From Brevundimonas diminuta 470-4 (GTDB lineage: Bacteria > Pseudomonadota > Alphaproteobacteria > Caulobacterales > Caulobacteraceae), in NCBI GenBank assembly GCA_000318405.1, contig KB291737.1:3534-67439 (forward strand): a DNA stretch of 63,906 nt, given 5' to 3'. This document shows positions 16,816 to 24,657 of the stretch, in pieces. Below the pieces are notes generated by a model. That model was not told the DNA's origin and ran no database searches. It saw nothing but the letters and a program-made list of their open reading frames with translations. A program made the translations under genes and the position numbers. Numbering within the stretch: the first letter of the stretch is position 1; each line of letters opens with the position of its first letter.

Positions 16816-19017
16816 GTGAAAACCCTGTTCCTGTCAGCTGCCTTGCCCGTGATGATGCTGGCCGCGGCGCCCGCACTGGCGAACGGCGCCCCCGCCGACC
16901 CCACGGCCGCCTCGGCGGCGACCCCGCCGCCGCATTTCCCGCGCGACCTGTCGCCCGAGGGGGTCAAGGCCGCCGACGACCACCTGGCGCTGGAAGAGGT
17001 GGACGGCGCCGAGGCCCGCGCCTTTGTCGCCGCCTCCAATGAAAAGGCCCTGGCCGCCCTGACCGGCGACCGCCGCTATGAGCCGTTCCGCCAGCAGGCC
17101 GAGGCCATCCTGACCGCCACCGACCGCATCCCCGGCGTCAGCTTCCTGGGCGAAGGCCTCGGCAACTTCTGGCAGGACGCGGCCAATCCCAAGGGCGTGT
17201 GGCGCCGCACGACGCTGGACAGCTATCGCACCGCCCAGCCGCAGTGGGAGACCCTGCTGGACATCGACGCCCTGGCGAAAGCCGAAGGCAAGGACTGGGT
17301 GTTCAAGGGCGCCAACTGCCTGGCGCCGGACGAGACCCGCTGCCTGGTCAATCTGTCGAACGGCGGCATGGACGCGGTGACGGTGCGCGAGTTCGACCTG
17401 ACCACCAAGACCTTCGTGGACGGCGGCTTCGTCATCCCCGAAGGCAAGCACCGCATCAGCTGGCTGGACCGCGACACCCTGCTGATCGCCACCGACTTCG
17501 GCCCCGGCAGCCTGACGGAGTCGGGCTATCCCTTCATCGTCAAGTCGCTGAAGCGCGGCCATCCGCTGGAACACGCGACCGAGGTCTATCGCGGCCAGCA
17601 GGGCGACGGCGGCTATGGCGTCTCGCCGATCGTGTTCCGCGACAAGGCGGGGGCGGTCGAGGCGGTGCTGTTCAGCCGTCCGCTGGACACCTTCCGCTCG
17701 GAGATCTGGGCGCTGGGGGCCGACGGCAAGCCGTATCAGCTGGCCCTGCCCGAGCGCGTGGGCGTCGAAGGCGTGCTGGGCGGCCAGTTGATCTTCTCGC
17801 CCGAACAGGCGTGGAGCTTCGACGGTCAGGATTACGCCGCCGGTTCGCTGGTCGCCCTGCCGATGGGCGTGCTGGGCGACGTGCGTCAGAGCATCCGCAT
17901 CGATGCGAAGACGGCGACCATCTTCGCCCCCGGCCCGCGCCAGTCGCTGCAAAGCGTCCGGGTTTTCCCGGACAGCATCGTCGCGGTCATCGCCGACAAC
18001 GTCGTCGGCACGCTGAAGCGCTTCACGCCGGGCGCCGGGGGCTGGACCGCGACCGACATCGCCGTGCCCGCCAACAGCGCCGTGGGCCTGGGCGACAGCT
18101 CCAAGGCCAAGGGTAAGGTCTTCGTCTCGACGCAAGGCTTCCTGACGCCGCCGACGCTCAGCCTGGCCGATGTCTCGACCGGCGCCCTGACCGAGCTGAA
18201 ATCGGCCCCGGCCAAGTTCGACGCCTCGACCCATGTGGTCGAGCAGTTCGAGGCGACCTCGACCGACGGGACGAAGATTCCCTACTTCGTCACCCGGCCT
18301 AGGAACCTGGCGATGGACGGGACCGGCCCGACCATCCTGTTCGGTTACGGCGGCTTCCAGGCCAGCTTCCCGCCCGCCTACAAGCCCGAGATGGGCAAGC
18401 TGTGGCTCGAGAACGGCGGCGTCTTCGTTCAGGCCAACATCCGCGGCGGCGGCGAGTTCGGACCCGGCTGGCACCAGGCGGCCCTGCGCGAAAACCGCCA
18501 GCGCGCCTTTGATGATTTCGCCGCCGTCGCCCGCGATCTGGAGCAGCGCCGCATCACCAGCCCGCGCCATCTGGGCATCTATGGCCGCTCGAACGGCGGG
18601 GTGCTGACCAGCGTGTCCATCACCCAGCATCCGGAGCTGTTCAATGCGGCGGTGATCGAAAGCCCGCTGATCGACATGCTGCGCTATCAGGAGCTGCCGG
18701 CGGGCGCGTCGTGGATGGGCGAGTACGGGGATCCGCGCATTCCGGGCGACGCCGAATTCATCGCTCGCTATTCGGCCTATCAGCAGCTGCGGCCCGAGGT
18801 GAAATACCCGCGCGTCTACATCACGACCAATACGCGCGACGACCGGGTCCACCCCGGCCACGCCCGCAAGTTCGCGGCGCGTCTGGGCGATCAGGGCCAC
18901 GACCACCTCTATTTCGAGGATACGGCGGGCGGCCACTCCAACGACGCCGATCCGGTCGCCAACGCTCGCCGCTGGGCGCGCCACTATGTCTATCTGGCTC
19001 AGCAGCTGATGGATTGA
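16816..19017 (+). CDS. Secreted prolyl oligopeptidase family (S9A) peptidase, copy 2
   Basis: Start set at GTG 16816, which has GGAGAAGAG just upstream and gives a clean signal peptide (KTLFLSAALPVMMLAAAPALA). In-frame ATGs at 16762 and 16798 lie in the repeat element and would spoil the signal. The propeller domain is followed by the hydrolase domain with S592 in YGRSNGGVLTS, Asp in TRDDRVHPGHARK and His in AGGHSNDADP. It is a tandem paralogue of the gene at 14500. The nucleophile context differs (GRSNG against GGSQG), suggesting diverged substrate range. All three catalytic residues remain, so it is probably active. Confidence 0.92.
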   Translation: MKTLFLSAALPVMMLAAAPALANGAPADPTAASAATPPPHFPRDLSPEGVKAADDHLALEEVDGAEARAFVAASNEKALAALTGDRRYEPFRQQAEAILTATDRIPGVSFLGEGLGNFWQDAANPKGVWRRTTLDSYRTAQPQWETLLDIDALAKAEGKDWVFKGANCLAPDETRCLVNLSNGGMDAVTVREFDLTTKTFVDGGFVIPEGKHRISWLDRDTLLIATDFGPGSLTESGYPFIVKSLKRGHPLEHATEVYRGQQGDGGYGVSPIVFRDKAGAVEAVLFSRPLDTFRSEIWALGADGKPYQLALPERVGVEGVLGGQLIFSPEQAWSFDGQDYAAGSLVALPMGVLGDVRQSIRIDAKTATIFAPGPRQSLQSVRVFPDSIVAVIADNVVGTLKRFTPGAGGWTATDIAVPANSAVGLGDSSKAKGKVFVSTQGFLTPPTLSLADVSTGALTELKSAPAKFDASTHVVEQFEATSTDGTKIPYFVTRPRNLAMDGTGPTILFGYGGFQASFPPAYKPEMGKLWLENGGVFVQANIRGGGEFGPGWHQAALRENRQRAFDDFAAVARDLEQRRITSPRHLGIYGRSNGGVLTSVSITQHPELFNAAVIESPLIDMLRYQELPAGASWMGEYGDPRIPGDAEFIARYSAYQQLRPEVKYPRVYITTNTRDDRVHPGHARKFAARLGDQGHDHLYFEDTAGGHSNDADPVANARRWARHYVYLAQQLMD

Positions 19018-19140
19018 GGGGCTTGTTTAGGGCGCTAACGGCCTTTTGCCTGCTTGAGCGCGAAGGCGGGTCGAAGGCGAGCGCCGCCGCTCACGCATTT
19101 ATGAGCAGCGTTATCGGGCTGAAGGGATAGGATCGCGTCC

Positions 19141-19896
19141 ATGACGGCACGGGGCCTGTTCAGGTACGGGATGGCGGCGACGGCGGTCGCGGGCGCAGGT
19201 CTGCTGGCCGTCGCCGCCGCGCCCTCGCGTGAGCGTGACGCCCCGGTCCAGCCGGTGGTGGTCGAACTGTTCACCGCCCAGGGCTGTTCAGGCTGTCCCG
19301 ACGCCAACCGCACGGTCGAGACCGTGGCGGCCGAGCCGGGCGTGATCGTCCTGACCTATGGCGTCGACTACTGGGACTATCTGGGCTGGTCCGACACCTT
19401 CGCCCGGCCCGAGTTCGCCGAACGCCAGCGCGCCTATCGCCAGGCGCTCAAACTGCGGAACGTCTCGACGCCTCAGGTGGTGATCGACGGGCGCCGTCAT
19501 GTCTCGGGCGCGCGCTCGCCTGAGCTGAAGGCCGCCGTAGAGGCCGAGGCGCGCGGGCGCGGCTGGCCGCCCGAGATCGAGTTCCGCGAGACCGGCGACC
19601 GCGTCGGCGTCGGCTCAGGCCGGGCGCCGCAGGGCGGGGCCGAGGTCGTCGCCGTGGTCTATCGGCCCGGTCAGCAGACGGTCGAGGTCAAGGGCGGCGA
19701 CAACCGGGGCCGCGCGGTGACCCACGTCAATGTCGTGCGCGAGGTGCGGCGGCTGGGCGACTGGAACGGGCGGCCGGTGCTGTTTCCCCTGCCGGTCGAG
19801 GCGGGCGCCGATGAAGGCGTGGTGATCCTGCTTCAGGCCAAGGACGACCGCAGCATCCTGTCTTCGGCCGCCCGGCCGGAACCGGGGCGCGATTGA
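19141..19896 (+). CDS. DUF1223 thioredoxin-fold secreted protein
   Basis: 251 residues with an N-terminal signal or anchor (YGMAATAVAGAGLLAVAAA). The mature domain begins VVELFTAQGCSGCPDAN, a CxxC in thioredoxin-like position, and has the DUF1223 blocks TYGVDYWDYLGWSDTFA and STPQVVIDGR. Family function is not established; a periplasmic thiol role is inferred from the CxxC. The gene stands alone between the S9 pair and kup. Confidence 0.85.
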   Translation: MTARGLFRYGMAATAVAGAGLLAVAAAPSRERDAPVQPVVVELFTAQGCSGCPDANRTVETVAAEPGVIVLTYGVDYWDYLGWSDTFARPEFAERQRAYRQALKLRNVSTPQVVIDGRRHVSGARSPELKAAVEAEARGRGWPPEIEFRETGDRVGVGSGRAPQGGAEVVAVVYRPGQQTVEVKGGDNRGRAVTHVNVVREVRRLGDWNGRPVLFPLPVEAGADEGVVILLQAKDDRSILSSAARPEPGRD

Positions 19897-19971
19897 ACCG
19901 CTGACGGAAAAGGTCTAAAGGCCCGCGGCTCTTGATGGGCACGCCTCCTCGCGCGACCCGGAGAACATTGC

Positions 19972-21936
19972 ATGGTCGGGGACACGCCCCGCGGCGACGC
20001 CGCGCCAACCGCCAACGCCTCTTCCGCCGCCAACGCCCAGCCTCCCGCTTCCGGGGGGGCGCCGGGGCATGGGGGCAAGGCTGGCCGCCGCGCCCTGCTG
20101 CTGGGCGCCATCGGCGTGGTCTTCGGCGACATCGGCACCAGCCCCATCTACGCCCTGCGCGAGGCCATCGGCCACGCCCAGAGGGGCGTCGAGGGCGATC
20201 TGGCCATTATCGGCGTGGTGTCGCTGGCCTTCTGGGCGCTGATGGTGGTGGTGACGTTCAAATACGTCATGTTCCTGATGCGGGCCGACAACAAGGGCGA
20301 GGGCGGCACCCTGTCGCTGATGGCCCTGGCCCAGCACGCCATCGGACGTCGCAGCGCCTGGCTGTTCATTCTGGGGGTCTGCGGCGCAGCCCTCTTCTAC
20401 AGCGACGGCGTCATCACCCCGGCCATTTCCGTCCTGTCGGCCATCGAGGGTCTGCAGGAGGCGCCGGGCCTGAACGGCCGCCTCGATCCCTTCATCGTGC
20501 CGCTGGCGGCGGGCATTCTGATCGCACTGTTCATGGTCCAGTCTCGAGGCACGGCCGGACTGGCCAAGTTCTTTGGCCCCATCACGCTTATCTGGTTCCT
20601 GTCGCTGGGCGTGATGGGCGTGGCGCACATCTTCGACGACCTGTCGATCCTGAAGGCCCTGTCTCCCTATTACGGGATCAAGCTGCTGATCGCCGACGGC
20701 TTCCTGGGCTTCGTCATCCTGGGCAGCGTCTTTCTGGCCGTCACCGGCGCCGAGGCGCTGTATGCGGACATGGGCCATTTCGGCAAGTCGCCGATCCGTC
20801 AGGGCTGGCTGTTCATCGTCCTGCCGTGTCTGACTCTGAACTATCTGGGGCAGGGCGCCTTCCTGCTGTCGCACCCCGGCGCGGCCAGCAACCCCTTCTG
20901 GAACATGGTGCCGCAGCTGGTCTACTGGCCCATGCTGCTGCTGGCGACGGCGGCCACGGTGATCGCCAGCCAGGCGGTCATCACCGGCGCCTTCTCGGTG
21001 ACGCAGCAGGCGGTTCAGCTGGGCCTGCTGCCGCGACTGGACATCCGCAACACCTCCGAGACGCAGGCGGGCCAGATCTATGTGCCTGCGATCAACAGCC
21101 TGCTGATGGTCGGGGTGTTGTTCGTGCTCGTCACCTTCCAGTCGTCGCACAATCTGACGGCGGCCTATGGGGTGGCCGTGACCGGCACCATGATGGTCAA
21201 CACCCTGATGTCCTTCACCGTGGTGCGGCACAAATGGAAGTGGCCGATGTGGGCGGTGCTGCTGACCCTGGTGCCGTTCGGATTCATCGACGCGGTCTTC
21301 CTGACCTCCAACCTGCTGAAGATTCCGGCCGGGGCGTGGATGCCTCTGGTGCTGGGCGGCGGTCTGGTCATGCTGATGTGGACCTGGGTGCGCGGCACGC
21401 AGATCCTGACCGACAAGACTCGCAAGGACAGCCTGCCGCTGACCGATCTGATCGAGATGCTGCGCGCCCGCCCGCCGCACCGGGCGCCGGGCACGGCCAT
21501 CTTCCTGACCTCGGACGCCGATGTCGCGCCGGTGGCCCTGATGCACAACCTCAAGCACAACAAGGTGCTGCACGAGAAGAACATCATCCTGACGGTCCAC
21601 ACCTCCGACCGGCCGCGCGTCCCCGATCTGCAAAGGGTGGCGGTCGAGCCGATCAGCGATGATTTCAAGCGCCTGACGCTGACCTTCGGTTATATGGAGA
21701 CGCCGAACGTGCCGCGCGCGCTCGGCCTGTGCCGCAAACAGGGGCTGAAGTTCGACATCATGTCGACCAGCTTCTTCCTGGGGCGCCGCTCCGTCGTTCC
21801 CACCGCCCGGCAGGGCATGCCTCTTTGGCAGGACAAGCTGTTTATCTTCCTGATGCGTAACGCCGCCAATCCGACCGACTTCTTCCGCATTCCGCCCGGC
21901 CGCGTGGTCGAGCTCGGCACCCAGGTGTCGGTGTGA
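19972..21936 (+). CDS. kup: KUP-type potassium uptake transporter
   Basis: 654 residues, typical for Kup. After a 35-residue Ala/Pro-rich tail, the membrane domain opens with LLLGAIGVVFGDIGTSPIYA, the signature first helix. About twelve membrane segments follow (SDGVITPAISVLSAIEGL, GAEALYADMGHFG among conserved loops), then a C-terminal cytoplasmic domain ending PPGRVVELGTQVSV. It imports K+ with protons. The stop overlaps the GTG of rsmB as GTGA, so the two are cotranscribed. Confidence 0.95.
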   Translation: MVGDTPRGDAAPTANASSAANAQPPASGGAPGHGGKAGRRALLLGAIGVVFGDIGTSPIYALREAIGHAQRGVEGDLAIIGVVSLAFWALMVVVTFKYVMFLMRADNKGEGGTLSLMALAQHAIGRRSAWLFILGVCGAALFYSDGVITPAISVLSAIEGLQEAPGLNGRLDPFIVPLAAGILIALFMVQSRGTAGLAKFFGPITLIWFLSLGVMGVAHIFDDLSILKALSPYYGIKLLIADGFLGFVILGSVFLAVTGAEALYADMGHFGKSPIRQGWLFIVLPCLTLNYLGQGAFLLSHPGAASNPFWNMVPQLVYWPMLLLATAATVIASQAVITGAFSVTQQAVQLGLLPRLDIRNTSETQAGQIYVPAINSLLMVGVLFVLVTFQSSHNLTAAYGVAVTGTMMVNTLMSFTVVRHKWKWPMWAVLLTLVPFGFIDAVFLTSNLLKIPAGAWMPLVLGGGLVMLMWTWVRGTQILTDKTRKDSLPLTDLIEMLRARPPHRAPGTAIFLTSDADVAPVALMHNLKHNKVLHEKNIILTVHTSDRPRVPDLQRVAVEPISDDFKRLTLTFGYMETPNVPRALGLCRKQGLKFDIMSTSFFLGRRSVVPTARQGMPLWQDKLFIFLMRNAANPTDFFRIPPGRVVELGTQVSV

Positions 21937-23327
21937 GCGGGGGGACGCCCAAGGGCAAAAGCTCCGCCGCGCGCGGCCGCCGCATCGCCGAAAAGGCGCG
22001 CGGCCCGCGTCGTGAACCCGCGCCGCGCCCGGTCGCCGACGATCCCCACGCCGACATCGGGGTCGAGGCGCGTCTGGTGGCGGGCCTGCTGCTGAACGCG
22101 GCGCTGGAGAAGCGCACCGGTCTGGACGAGGCCCTGTCGCAGTCGCCCGCGCGCGACCTGCCGCCTCAGGATCGCGCCTTCGCCCGCGCCGTGGCCATGG
22201 CGGCCTTGCGTCGTCTGGGCGAGATCGACCAGATTCTCGAGCGCCGCCTGCAGAAGGCGCCGCCGCTGGCGGTGCTGACCATCCTGCGCATCGCCCTGGC
22301 CCAGACCCTGGTGCTTGAGACGCCCGCCTTCGCTGCGGTGTCGACGGCGGTGAAGCTGGCCGAGCGCGATCCCAAGACGCGGCCCTACAAGAATCTGGTC
22401 AACGCCGTGCTGCGCGGCGTCGGCCGCGACGGTCCCGGCCTGACGACGGCGGAAGCCAACCTGCCCGACTGGCTGGCCCAGCGCTGGAAGGCGACCTATG
22501 GCGAAGCGGCCGTAATCGGCCTGGCCCTGGCCACGCGCGAGGAGCCCGCCACCGACCTGACGGCCAAGCCGGGCGTGGACCCGGCCGAACTGGCGGCCTC
22601 GGTCGACGGCGAGGCCCTGCCCGGCGGCACGGTCCGCACCGGCAAGCGCGGCGATGTCGCCTCCTGGCCCGGCTTTGAGGCCGGCGACTGGTGGGTGCAG
22701 GATGCGGCCGCCGCCGTGCCCGCCCGCCTGCTGGCCGTGAAACCGGGCGAGACGGCGCTGGACCTGTGCGCCGCGCCGGGCGGCAAGACGCTGCAACTGG
22801 CCGCCGCCGGGGCCGAGGTCGTCGCGCTGGACCGTTCCGAGGCGCGCCTGAAACGCCTGCGCCAGAACTTCGAGCGCATGAACCTGAAGGCCGAGGTCGT
22901 CGCCGTCCCGGCCGAAGACTGGGCGGACGACCGCACCTTCGACGCCGTCCTGCTGGACGCGCCCTGCACGGCGACCGGCACCTATCGCCGCAATCCCGAG
23001 GTGCTGCGCGCCACCCGGCCCGCTGACGTGGCCAAGCTGGCCGACGTTCAGCACCGTCTGCTGGACGCCGCCGCCGAGAAGGTGAAGCGGGGCGGCCGTC
23101 TGGTCTACTGCGTGTGCTCGCTGGAGCGGGAAGAGGGCGAGACGCAGGTTATCGCCTTCCTGCGCCGCAACCCGGCCTTCCGCACCGTCGCCGCCGTTCC
23201 GGCCGAGGTCGGCGCCCCGGACGAGGCCCTGACGCCGGAAGGCTGGCTGCGCCTCCTGCCGTCGCAATGGGCGGAAAAGGGCGGTCTGGACGGCTTCTTC
23301 GCGGCCAGGCTGGAACGGATCGCCTAG
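21933..23327 (+). CDS. rsmB: 16S rRNA (cytosine-967-C5)-methyltransferase
   Basis: RsmB methylates C967 of 16S rRNA using SAM. The N-terminal NusB-like domain (residues 30-170) is followed by a linker and the Rossmann methyltransferase domain with DLCAAPGGKTLQLAA (motif I). The two catalytic cysteines are in LDAPCTATGTYRRNPE and VYCVCSLEREEGE. The GTG start overlaps the kup stop by four bases. The 3' end overlaps that of the convergent ABC gene by four bases, leaving no room for a terminator. Confidence 0.93.
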   Translation: MSGGTPKGKSSAARGRRIAEKARGPRREPAPRPVADDPHADIGVEARLVAGLLLNAALEKRTGLDEALSQSPARDLPPQDRAFARAVAMAALRRLGEIDQILERRLQKAPPLAVLTILRIALAQTLVLETPAFAAVSTAVKLAERDPKTRPYKNLVNAVLRGVGRDGPGLTTAEANLPDWLAQRWKATYGEAAVIGLALATREEPATDLTAKPGVDPAELAASVDGEALPGGTVRTGKRGDVASWPGFEAGDWWVQDAAAAVPARLLAVKPGETALDLCAAPGGKTLQLAAAGAEVVALDRSEARLKRLRQNFERMNLKAEVVAVPAEDWADDRTFDAVLLDAPCTATGTYRRNPEVLRATRPADVAKLADVQHRLLDAAAEKVKRGGRLVYCVCSLEREEGETQVIAFLRRNPAFRTVAAVPAEVGAPDEALTPEGWLRLLPSQWAEKGGLDGFFAARLERIA

Positions 23328-24109
23328 CTGAGTTGAAGGCCGAACCAGCCGTCGCGGCTGGAGACCGTCATCGGCAGGCCGAACAGGTCGGTCAGGGCGG
23401 CATCGGTCAGCATGTCGGCCTTGGCGCCGTCGCGGGCGACGCGGCCGTACTTCATCATGATGACCCGGCCGATCTCCGGCAGGATCTCCTCGATGTGGTG
23501 CGTGACCACGATCAGGGTGGCGCCGCCCTGCGCCAGGGGGCGCAGGCTGTCGAGAAACAGGCGGCGCGTTGCGGGGTCCAGCCCGCCGCACGGTTCGTCC
23601 AGCAGGATGGCGTCGGGCCGATGAGCCAGGGCGCGGGCGATCAGCACGCGCCGCGCTTCGCCCGAGGACAGGGTGGCCATGGACCGACCGGTCAGATGCT
23701 CGACCCCCATGCGGTGCAGGGCCTCGGCCGCGGCGTCGCGCATGGCGGGCGTGATCGTTTCGCGCCGCCAGACCCCGCGCGAGGCGAAGAAGCCCGAGAC
23801 GACTGCGTCCATCACCTCCAGCGCATCCTCGCCGGTCAGGTCCGACTGGGCGGCGGGCGAGACGAAGCCGAGACGGCGGCGCAGGGAGAAGACGTCCCAC
23901 GGGCTCTGGCCGAACACCTCGACCCGCGCGCCGTGCACCGGATAGAGCTGGTGCAGGATCAGCTTGACCAGCGTCGACTTGCCCGAGCCGTTGCGGCCCA
24001 GGATCGCCGTATGGTCGCCCGCCGCGATGGTCAGGCTGACATCATCCAGAATGCGGCGCTCGCCGCGCACCACGCTGGCGTTTTCGATGCGCAGCAGCGG
24101 CTCAGTCAT
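23324..24109 (-). CDS. ABC transporter ATP-binding protein (ModF/YbbL-like single subunit)
   Basis: 261-residue single ATPase domain: Walker A LGRNGSGKSTLVKL, Q-loop near FVSPAAQ, signature TLSSGEARRVLIARAL, Walker B AILLDEPCGGLDP and switch VVTHHIEEI. No permease or binding protein is adjacent, so the substrate is unknown; orphan ATPases of this type are often annotated as molybdate/iron-type. The start overlaps the end of the zincin gene upstream by eight bases, so the two form an operon. Confidence 0.88.
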   Translation of the reverse strand: MTEPLLRIENASVVRGERRILDDVSLTIAAGDHTAILGRNGSGKSTLVKLILHQLYPVHGARVEVFGQSPWDVFSLRRRLGFVSPAAQSDLTGEDALEVMDAVVSGFFASRGVWRRETITPAMRDAAAEALHRMGVEHLTGRSMATLSSGEARRVLIARALAHRPDAILLDEPCGGLDPATRRLFLDSLRPLAQGGATLIVVTHHIEEILPEIGRVIMMKYGRVARDGAKADMLTDAALTDLFGLPMTVSSRDGWFGLQLS

Positions 24110-24512
24110 CGTCGTCTTCGATGGCGTGGATCTGGTCGTCGTCGAGGCCCAGGTGGTGGCCGATCTCGTGGATCAGGACATGGGCGATGATCTCGGACAG
24201 GCCGACGTCGCCGCGCTCGCACCATTCATCGAGGATCGGGCGGCGATACAGGAAGACGCGCGAAGGCTCCGGCGCCGGACCCATGGCGTCGCGCTCGCCG
24301 ATGTGGACGCCGGAATACAGGCCGGTCAGCTCAAACGGGTCCTCGATCTCCAGGTCGCGCAGGGTGTCTTCGTCGGCGAAGTCGTCGATGCGGATGACGA
24401 CGTCCCCGGCCGCCTGGCGGAACAGGTCGGGCAGGGCGGCGAAGGCCTCTTCGGCCAGGCGGGCGAAGTCGTCGAGGGAGGGGGCGGTCTGATCGGTCCA
24501 GGTCTGGCTCAT
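24102..24512 (-). CDS. Zincin-like metallopeptidase family protein
   Basis: The start MSQTWTDQ at 24512 gives a 136-residue protein of the usual size; the open frame upstream is arginine-rich and not homologous. Near the C-terminus HVLIHEIGHHLGL is the HExxH zinc motif with a third histidine, preceded by SEIIAHVL. It ends in a run of acidic residues. The family is small, cytoplasmic and of unknown substrate. It forms an overlapping operon with the ABC ATPase and is divergent from divL. Confidence 0.85.
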   Translation of the reverse strand: MSQTWTDQTAPSLDDFARLAEEAFAALPDLFRQAAGDVVIRIDDFADEDTLRDLEIEDPFELTGLYSGVHIGERDAMGPAPEPSRVFLYRRPILDEWCERGDVGLSEIIAHVLIHEIGHHLGLDDDQIHAIEDDDD

Positions 24513-24657
24513 GCTGAAGGATATCGCCCGGCGCGGGCGCTGCCGCAATCGGCGGCGACGCCGCATCGCAAATCGCGCAATCAGGTTATGGTAAACGCGA
24601 ATCGGTCGGCGGGCTGACGCTCGACGGCCGCCGCTGCGACGCATCATCCGGGGACCC

